Shown: piece after piece, positions 58,037 to 64,000 of the stretch | Numbering within the stretch: position 1 is the stretch's first letter | Layout: each line of letters opens with the position of its first letter | Source: Dermacentor variabilis | Taxonomy: Eukaryota; Arthropoda; Arachnida; Ixodida; Ixodidae | Assembly (NCBI RefSeq): GCF_050947875.1 | Contig: NC_134569.1 | Span: 18,265,631-18,329,630, forward strand | Direction of reading: 5' to 3' | Length of the DNA stretch: 64,000 nucleotides | Position numbers and translations under genes: made by a program | The notes under the pieces: model-generated | Seen by the model: only the letters and a program-made list of their open reading frames with translations | Database searches by the model: none | What the model was told of the DNA's origin: nothing

Positions 58037-58766
58037 CAGTAGAGCCTTGTTAATTCTGATTTCACGAGACCAAAGAAAATGTCCAAGTTAACCAATGTCG
58101 AATTATCGGGGGTATCAAGAAAACAATGAACAAATTGTTTGTTTCGGCCTCAACACCTTCGCCTTGTTTGTGACATTGTGCATGCAGTCATTGCACCTTG
58201 TCAAAACAAAGCGATTGTTTGCTGCAACCACTGCAGAAGAAGCCACAGTAGCTATCGACATAATCATGGACCAGAATGGTGACTATGCAGTTCTGAAGGC
58301 ACGCAGCCGACATGCAAACCAAGTCAAAACTAAACTACTGTTTGCTGCAGGCATTGAGGAAGAAACTATAGTCGCTATCGACACGATTGTGGATGGCGAC
58401 TATGCAGTTAAGAAGGCACACGGCCAATGCAAGAATAAAGGCTATAAAGGCAGAAATAGGCACAAAGCGTTCCAGCATTCCTGCCATTCACGTATGATTT
58501 CCACTGATGACTACGATGTGGACTCCACTGCTTTGTCTCGGTTAGTTGCTAGCACGGTTTTTCCTCTTTTGCAGCACACATTTGCAGAACTCTGCACTCG
58601 CCAAGTTACAAGTGTTGTCCCAACTAACAGATGTGGAGCCTAATATGTCCATATTTATCAGGGTTTGATTGCATTAAATAATGCATACGCCTGCCGGGAC
58701 CAGAGGATGAGCCCGAATTATTGGATTTTCTGAATTAACGAGGGTTGAATCAACAAGGTTTTACTG
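58037..58766 (-). mobile_element. MITE, CAGTAAAACC family, reverse copy
   Basis: The terminal CAACAAGGTTTTACTG at 58766, followed by TA, and GAATTAACGAGGGTT are the inverse of the left end at 55934. The other end is CAGTAGAGCCTTGTTAATTC. The interior is inverted relative to 55934-56774. The plus strand holds a 182-codon frame with an internal repeat. Confidence 0.75.
58095..58643 (+). other. 182-codon open frame inside the MITE, likely not a gene
   Basis: Open from ATG 58095 to 58643 with an internal direct repeat of period 123 nt (58200-58322 and from 58323), so that QSLHLVKTKRLFAATT recurs as HANQVKTKLLFAAGI and AIDIIMDQNGDYAV as AIDTIVDGDYAV. No known domain is visible. The repeat unit also appears in the other MITE copies, where frames are broken, so chance openness is more likely than expression. 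Confidence 0.45.
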
Positions 58767-58970
58767 TAATGGACTGCACAGACTCCCAAGTTGAAGAGGT
58801 TCACAACATGACAGCACCTCAGGAAGGGTGAAGGCGGTGTCCAGATGTAAAGGAGAATCGTAAGGAGCACCAGACCTTCCTGATCCATGCATACATGTCC
58901 TTTTTGAGAAGCATTTGTTGTTGCATTCTTGACTTGTCAGGAACTAAACATACAGCTTATTGCAAAAAAA

Positions 58971-59014
58971 TAAAGGCCAGTTGTCCATTGTTGGCAATGG
59001 GCAACTGGCCTTTA
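58971..59014. repeat. hairpin with a 20-bp stem
   Basis: TAAAGGCCAGTTGTCCATTG and CAATGGGCAACTGGCCTTTA pair around a TTGG loop, with one mismatch that becomes a G-U pair in one transcript strand. Confidence 0.9.
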
Positions 59015-59019
59015 ATTTC

Positions 59020-59120
59020 TTGTCATAGAGTATACACCGCACCTGAAAATCAAACCCACAACCTTGCACTCAGTAGCAGAAGTGCATTCACCACTGAGCC
59101 AGGAGAGCAGGCCCAATCTG
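59020..59120 (-). repeat. tRNA-like SINE head, minus strand
   Basis: On the minus strand CTGGCTCAGTGGTGAATGC (A-box-like) is followed by GGTTGTGGGTTTGATTTTC (B-box-like) and a short tail. It ends just 30 bp from the splice donor of exon 59153-59278. No real tRNA is expected, because the stem ends do not pair. Confidence 0.55.
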
Positions 59121-59152
59121 TGCTACGTAGAAGGTGGGAGTGGAAGACATAC

Positions 59153-59278
59153 CTGCCCTGCAAGGCCCTTGGCTTTGCGAGGCCGCCTCTGGGCCTTGGG
59201 TTTCTTGGCACCTCCACGTGGTGAGGGTGCACTGTGTATTTCATGCAGTGCTCGCTTGGGGTCTTCTAGCAGCTGCAT
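59153..59278 (-). CDS. MED12: MED12-like exon 1 of the visible series
   Basis: The 126-nt exon lies between acceptor TTTTCTCACCAG and a consensus donor GGGCAG|GTATGT, 42 codons in phase 0 at both ends. The peptide begins MQLLEDPKRALHEI; that Met is internal, being the first codon after the acceptor. It then becomes strongly basic (GGAKKPKAQRRPRKAKG). A basic, possibly nuclear-localising stretch just before a Pro/Gln-rich tail agrees with the vertebrate MED12 layout as I recall it. The 5' exons of the gene lie beyond the window or are hidden by the LINE-bearing region. The identification depends on the four exons taken together. Confidence 0.65.
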
Positions 59279-60247
59279 CTGGTGAGAAAATAAAAAATTG
59301 GGACGAGAAACAGAACATTAGGATAGTGCTGATTAACAGTCCCAACCTTGATATAAACAAACACGGATAAAATAAATTATTGAATATAACGAAGTACTGT
59401 ATCTACTCCCAATCACCTTTTTCCACACACACCTATTTTCTGACAAACTCAGATTAATAATTGCTTGCACGTTATAATTGGATATGAAACCAAAACCCCG
59501 TTCGCAGAGTCAGCAACAGCCTACTGTCAGAGCAGTCAGGCGCAGCGCCATTGCCACAATATGGCGACAGAGCACATTTTTGTGAAGATTGCTATTGGTT
59601 AATTTTGTGTTTGATCACAACCTAGAGCGGTATTCTTGGCTATAACTTTTGGGAGATTTCGCATGACTCAGCACCAAATGTGTCAGTGTAATCGGCTGCC
59701 AGCATTTCTGGCGTTATGCCAAGCTCGCTTTATGCGCACAGTGCCAGAAGCACTGTTGGACACATACTTCGACAAGTCCAATGAAGAGTCTCACAAAAGT
59801 AATAGCAGTATCTCTAAAATTGATCGCTCGAGAATACGGCCCCTGTATGCTTTATATCTAGGCCAATAAAGCGCAAATGGCAACGACAATTCACCACTTT
59901 CATTATGAAAGCTCATTAAAAAAATCCCTCCTGTGAATGTAGATTCAGCCCATCTCGTTTTTTTCTTATCACAAATGTGAAGAGCAAGCTATATTTCTCT
60001 TTTATACATCGGCGGCCTATCACATTCAGGTGAACTTTTATTTTCTAACTCTAAGCCTGCGGAAATTAGGTGCATGCTAGATTTGGGGTGTGCTATTATC
60101 TACTAAATATGGTAAATCAAAAATTTGATTGGACATGCCTTATTTTAATGAGTATTCTACCGTTATAATGAAACCGAAAATGCACAATTTGAAACAGTAA
60201 CAGCTAACCAAAGCAAATATTTGTTTGCTCACAGCTGAAGATATATA
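59279..60247. other. intron with one TIR element
   Basis: Apart from 59393-60115, nothing is assignable. Confidence 0.5.
59393..60115. mobile_element. TIR element with TACTGTATCTACTC end
   Basis: The left end (TACTGTATCTACTCCCAATC) and the right end (GGTGTGCTATTATCTACTAA, then ATATGGTA) are diverged inverse repeats of the type at 44217-45287. The 723-bp interior contains a 77-codon frame at 59636 without a recognisable domain; it may be a transposase remnant. Confidence 0.5.
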
Positions 60248-60540
60248 CAGTCAACATCTACTTTTTCAGACTCCCTAAAGGTCACCAAAACATCCAAAAA
60301 ATCCTAGCAGTCCGAAAAAATGAATGTGTGCCTTTTACTACCCCAAGGGCTCAAATCGCCACAGGCACATTCGAAATAGGTCTGAAGGGTTGCCAGTGCA
60401 CTAGTTAGGTTCAATGGTGCTCATACTGTGACAGGAGATGGCGAGTGCACAGGTGTATAACGAATACATAAAGTGGCCCCACGACAGTGGCTTTTTACAG
60501 TGAAGCTAGGGTTCCATGCATTTTTGTTCTCTGTGAACAA
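60248..60540. mobile_element. pogo-like MITE, CGGACTCC family, copy 3, truncated
   Basis: The left end CAGTCAACATCTACTTTTTC follows TA. AGTCCGAAAAAATGAATG and CATACTGTGACAGGAGATGG align with copies 1 and 2. Similarity stops near 60540 and the right end is missing. Confidence 0.65.
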
Positions 60541-60814
60541 AACCTATCATCATCCATAGCTCATACCCCGTAAGCAAGCAAAAAATGCAACGACTCAGAG
60601 CCCCATAAGGCAGAGGCTACAACACTCAGCTAAGTGAAGCGAACAGTGCTTAACTTCTTTCTAATCACCCGTACAAGATACAGAACAGCCTGTCAAAAAC
60701 TGTCATCATCAATGGCTCATACTCCCATGAACATTGGCTCACATCACCGTAAACAATGGCTCATACCCCTGTAAGTAAGCACTCATAATCCCGCCTGACC
60801 TAATTGATTCTGCA
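60541..60814. other. short repeats before the LINE
   Basis: CATGGCTCATACCCC-like words recur three or four times (60555, 60710, 60755), a small degenerate repeat. No gene. Confidence 0.4.
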
Positions 60815-63800
60815 GGCATTTTCAACAAAGTTGTTCTCTCTCTCGGAAGGAAGAAGGCAGTCATCCAACAGCACATCGTACATGCCGCGCGCAAGCCAGA
60901 CGTTATACTACTACAAGAAACACTAACCGACGCACCGTCCCTCCCCGGCTACAGAGTGCACAAGGGACCGCCCGACGGCAGAGGCCTGTGCACCCTGGTC
61001 AGGAAGGGACTCACGTTCGTCGAACATGAGCTGCAAAGCAATATCGAGATTGAGCACACAGTCACCGAAATCATCCCGGCCAAGAAGAGAAAAGGAAGCA
61101 TATTTCTGCTCAACGTCTACAGCAACCCATCTCAGAGAAAACAGAGATTCAAGACATTACTGCACAGAGCCAGCACCGCAGCGGGCCGCAACACGCTAAT
61201 CGCGTGCGGAGACTTCAACGCGATGAACCCTGCCCGGGGCTACAAGTACACAGCAAAGGGCCGCGACCTGTACCAAGACGCCACGGAACTCGACTTCACC
61301 CTCATCACGGACCCGACACATCCGACGAGAATTGGTAACTCCGTGTGCCGGGACACCACTCCGGACCTCACGTTCGTCAAGAACGACATCCAGGGCGCGA
61401 TCACCTGGAGAAACACGGGGATCGACCTAGGGAGCGACCACACCATCGTGGAAATCGGCATACCGGAACACAACGACACCAGCATCAAAACACACAGATG
61501 GATAGACTGGGATGCCTTTCGAGACGCCAGAAGCCAGAAGAGCGACGGTGACGACGAGATCGAAGACATCGACTCGTGGACGGCCGAAATCACCAAGAGC
61601 GTACGCGACGGAACCAAAGAGATTGAAACGGGCGCGGAGATTGACAAAGTAGACAGCCGGCTTGCACATCTCATAGAGGCCAAACAGTCGATACTCAATC
61701 GCTGGAAGAAACAACGGCTTAACCGCAGACTGAGAAAGAAGGTGGCAGAGCTGAACCGAGCGATCGAGGATCACTGCCGCACTCTCTGCACGCAACAGTG
61801 GAACGGGATCTGCAACGTGGCAGACGGGCAGATGCATAGCGGGAAGATGTGGAACCTACTGCGGCACCTGCTCGACGAAACCAAGACCAAGTCGCAACAA
61901 AGGGACAGACTCGCCAGGCTCATACATCGGGCGGTCTCAGCACACGGCGTCGACGAAGTCACCAGGCGCATTAACGACAAATACCTGCCGACTACACCTA
62001 CCAAACAACACGCGCCGTACAGCGGCCTGCCTAACGCGAAGCTCGATCGTGACTTCGACGTGGAGGAGGTACGTGCAGCCCTGCATGACCTCAACAGCCG
62101 GTTGGCAGCCGGCCCGGACCTCGTCACGAACAAGGCGCTCAAGAACCTCGATGACGGCTCAATTGAAAAGCTCGCAAAATACTACAACAGGTGCTGGAGA
62201 ACGGGCGCGCTGCCAAAGCTGTGGAAGACAGCCAAGACCATCCTGATCCCCAAGCCGGGGAAGCCGCCGGACACGGATAACCTCCGGCCCATCTCGCTCA
62301 AGTCCTGCGTGGGGGGCAAGGTGCTGGAGCACGTCCTGCTCAACAGGTGGCAAGACTACCTGGAACGAAAAGGGCTGTACCCGGCCACTTTGATCGGCTT
62401 CAGACAGCACCTCAGCACGCAGGACGCGTTGCTGCAGCTCAAACACCAAATCATCGATGATGACGGCAGCGCCTGCGACAACAAAGCAATCCTAGGGCTC
62501 GACCTGCAGAGCGCCTTTGATAAGGTGAAACACTCGGCGATTCTGTCCCAAGTCTCCAAGCTCAACACGGGAGAAAGATCCTACAACTACATCAAGGACT
62601 TCCTCACGGACAGGACCGTCGAGCTACGAGCAGGCGACCTACAGACGCAAGAGAAGAAGCTCGGGAGCACCGGCACACCGCAGGGATCGGTCATTTCGCC
62701 GATGCTGTTCAACCTGGTAATGATCGGAGTGGCCGAAAAGCTCGGGCCCATCGAAGACGTCAGGCACACCATCTACGCGGACGATACCACGATATGGGTG
62801 ACCGGTGGCAGCGACGCCCACATCGAGGGCGCGCTGCAAGCCGCCGTCGACGCAATAGAAGACCAGCTGGAAGGCACCAGACTGAGATGTTCGCCGAGCA
62901 AATCGGAGCTTTTCATACTCCCACCTACCAAAAACAGCAGAGGCAAGACCAGACAACGCGAAAACGAAAAAATCAGAATCGTCACCAAATCCGGCAACGT
63001 GATCCCCGAGGTCGGCAAAATTAGGATCCTAAGCATGGTCACTGAAAAGCACGGAAGAAACAGCGAAACCATCACCCGTCTCAAGGCAAAAGCAGCAAAT
63101 GCGATTCGACTCCTCAAACGAGTCACTTCCCGAAAGGCTGGCATGAGAGAGGAGAGCCTAATTAGGCTCGTCCAATCCTTCGTCATCAGCCACGTCGCAT
63201 ACGTTGCAGCCTACCACAGATGGCTGCAACACGAACGAAACAAAATCAACGTGCTCATCAGAAGAGCGTACAAGACGGCGCTGAGCCTGTTCGAGTCCAC
63301 AAGCACGACCCGCTTGTTACAACTCGGGCTACACAATACGCTCGAAGAAATAGCCGAAGCGCAACAGACCTCTCAACTGGAGCAGCTGTCCATGACCAAA
63401 GCCGGGAGGAAGATACTGGACAATCTGGGAATTAGACGCTTGAACGAGGTGGAGATGAAGCTCCCCGTCCTCGAAGAGGTCCGACGCCAGACCAGAATCG
63501 ACCCCATACCGAAGAACATGAATCCCAAGTTCAACAAGGGAAGAAGAGCGGCGAGGGCCAAGGCTCTCATCGACCAGCATGCCAACGACGAACACGCGCG
63601 GTACGTGGACGCGGCCGAATACCAACGGAACGCCTTTGAAGCGGTCGTCATAGAGGCATCAACCGGTGCTACGAGGATAGCAGCAAGCGTGAGAAGTGCC
63701 GGAGCGGAACAAGCGGAGGAGGTAGCCATCGCCCTGGCCATCGCCGACACAGACTGCCACACGGTGCTGAGTGACTCAAGACAGGCAGTGCGAAACTTCG

Positions 63801-63952
63801 CCAAAGGGCAAATCTGCAGGGAGGCTGAGCGCGTACTGCGAGCGGTAAAACTAGAAGAACGAAAAGTACGACTCAATTGGTTCCCGGCGCACGCGGGCGA
63901 CGCATCGGAACGCAATGAGACCCATAAGGAGACAGCACACGCAGCGACGTGA
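60779..63952 (+). CDS. LINE endonuclease-reverse transcriptase-RNase H polyprotein, partial
   Basis: Open from after a stop at 60776 to TGA at 63950. No start is implied; GTG at 60956 is internal. Endonuclease (APE type): DVILLQET with Glu at 60917-60919, ACGDFNAMN, DTTPDLTFV and LGSDHTIVEI keep the catalytic set. RT: KPGKPPDTDNLRPISLKS, LGLDLQSAFDKVKH, GTPQGSVISPMLFN and IYADDTTIW (YADD at 62774-62785). RNase H: YVDAAEY, AEEVAIALA, LSDSRQAV and FPAHAG, where VDAA stands for the usual TDGS. Just beyond the stop the same frame stays open (LTNRALATDRP), so TGA is probably a late mutation near the true C-terminus. The long open frame suggests a recent copy. Confidence 0.88.
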   Translation, partial: ALIIPPDLIDSAGIFNKVVLSLGRKKAVIQQHIVHAARKPDVILLQETLTDAPSLPGYRVHKGPPDGRGLCTLVRKGLTFVEHELQSNIEIEHTVTEIIPAKKRKGSIFLLNVYSNPSQRKQRFKTLLHRASTAAGRNTLIACGDFNAMNPARGYKYTAKGRDLYQDATELDFTLITDPTHPTRIGNSVCRDTTPDLTFVKNDIQGAITWRNTGIDLGSDHTIVEIGIPEHNDTSIKTHRWIDWDAFRDARSQKSDGDDEIEDIDSWTAEITKSVRDGTKEIETGAEIDKVDSRLAHLIEAKQSILNRWKKQRLNRRLRKKVAELNRAIEDHCRTLCTQQWNGICNVADGQMHSGKMWNLLRHLLDETKTKSQQRDRLARLIHRAVSAHGVDEVTRRINDKYLPTTPTKQHAPYSGLPNAKLDRDFDVEEVRAALHDLNSRLAAGPDLVTNKALKNLDDGSIEKLAKYYNRCWRTGALPKLWKTAKTILIPKPGKPPDTDNLRPISLKSCVGGKVLEHVLLNRWQDYLERKGLYPATLIGFRQHLSTQDALLQLKHQIIDDDGSACDNKAILGLDLQSAFDKVKHSAILSQVSKLNTGERSYNYIKDFLTDRTVELRAGDLQTQEKKLGSTGTPQGSVISPMLFNLVMIGVAEKLGPIEDVRHTIYADDTTIWVTGGSDAHIEGALQAAVDAIEDQLEGTRLRCSPSKSELFILPPTKNSRGKTRQRENEKIRIVTKSGNVIPEVGKIRILSMVTEKHGRNSETITRLKAKAANAIRLLKRVTSRKAGMREESLIRLVQSFVISHVAYVAAYHRWLQHERNKINVLIRRAYKTALSLFESTSTTRLLQLGLHNTLEEIAEAQQTSQLEQLSMTKAGRKILDNLGIRRLNEVEMKLPVLEEVRRQTRIDPIPKNMNPKFNKGRRAARAKALIDQHANDEHARYVDAAEYQRNAFEAVVIEASTGATRIAASVRSAGAEQAEEVAIALAIADTDCHTVLSDSRQAVRNFAKGQICREAERVLRAVKLEERKVRLNWFPAHAGDASERNETHKETAHAAT

Positions 63953-64000
63953 GCGCTAACCAACCGCGCCCTGGCGACAGACCGTCCGACGCGGTTCGGA
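60815..64000 (+). mobile_element. LINE with near-intact ORF2, running off the window
   Basis: The element starts around 60815, inside the endonuclease domain, and is therefore 5'-truncated or continuous with a lost ORF1. The composition changes sharply here from AT-rich flank to GC-rich coding DNA. Endonuclease, RT and RNase H follow in one frame. No 3' end or target duplication is visible before position 64000. The RNase H-bearing layout places it in the Jockey/I group, but it is a different lineage from the copy at 21135-24226. Confidence 0.85.

Noticed and set aside
61240..63963. Several antisense frames of 60-196 codons
   Set aside because: Shadows of the GC-rich LINE coding strand; no motifs.

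Overview
The window looks like nuclear DNA of a hard tick (Ixodidae, most likely a metastriate genus such as Rhipicephalus, Dermacentor or Hyalomma). This rests on repeat content recalled from memory and not searched: a Ruka-like tRNA-derived SINE, a second tRNA SINE common in tick DNA, pogo/Tigger-like TIR elements, BEL/Pao and Ty3/gypsy retrotransposons, and RNase H-bearing LINEs. AT-rich introns surround GC-rich young elements. There is no sign of operons, CRISPR or plasmid biology.

Host genes are sparse and on the minus strand. Four exons (59153-59278, 45750-45903, 27368-27654, 20822-20912) have good splice sites and matching reading phase. They encode one lysine/arginine-rich, then proline/glutamine-rich protein tail. 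My best identification is Mediator kinase-module subunit 12 (MED12, kohtalo), so the locus holds the 3' part of that gene with introns of about 6 to 18 kb. A further minus-strand exon at 5872-5993, and weaker ones near 1.6-1.9 kb, belong to something I cannot name. A THAP zinc-finger coding piece lies at 9216-9401 on the plus strand.

Nearly everything else is mobile DNA, often nested. 0-10 kb: head-to-head SINEs, a GT microsatellite, small TIR elements (one holding a SINE) and the THAP piece. 12-20 kb: pogo-like elements, including one that keeps a transposase C-terminus, and a MITE split by other insertions. 21.1-24.2 kb: a 5'-truncated LINE with an 11-bp target duplication, sitting in a diverged duplicate of the MED12 intron/exon area at 26.8-27.5 kb. 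27.7-29.1 kb: a long purine-rich tract. 34-37 kb: further MITEs and a full-length SINE. 38.2-44.1 kb: a young Ty3/gypsy element (LTRs differ at 1 of 265 positions) inserted in the 5' LTR of an older LTR element. 44.2-45.3 kb: a decayed DDE transposon. 47.5-55.0 kb: a decayed minus-strand BEL/Pao element whose two LTRs carry a CT/AC microsatellite, one LTR also holding an 876-bp MITE. 55.9-58.8 kb: two oppositely oriented MITEs. 60.8 kb to the end: a LINE with an almost intact endonuclease-RT-RNase H reading frame.

I found no convincing novel multi-gene system. The points most worth a second look are the split MED12 tail with its internal duplication, the PCNA-box transposase remnant, the in-frame collapsed gypsy polyprotein, the microsatellite-bearing LTRs and the THAP piece between TIR-like ends.
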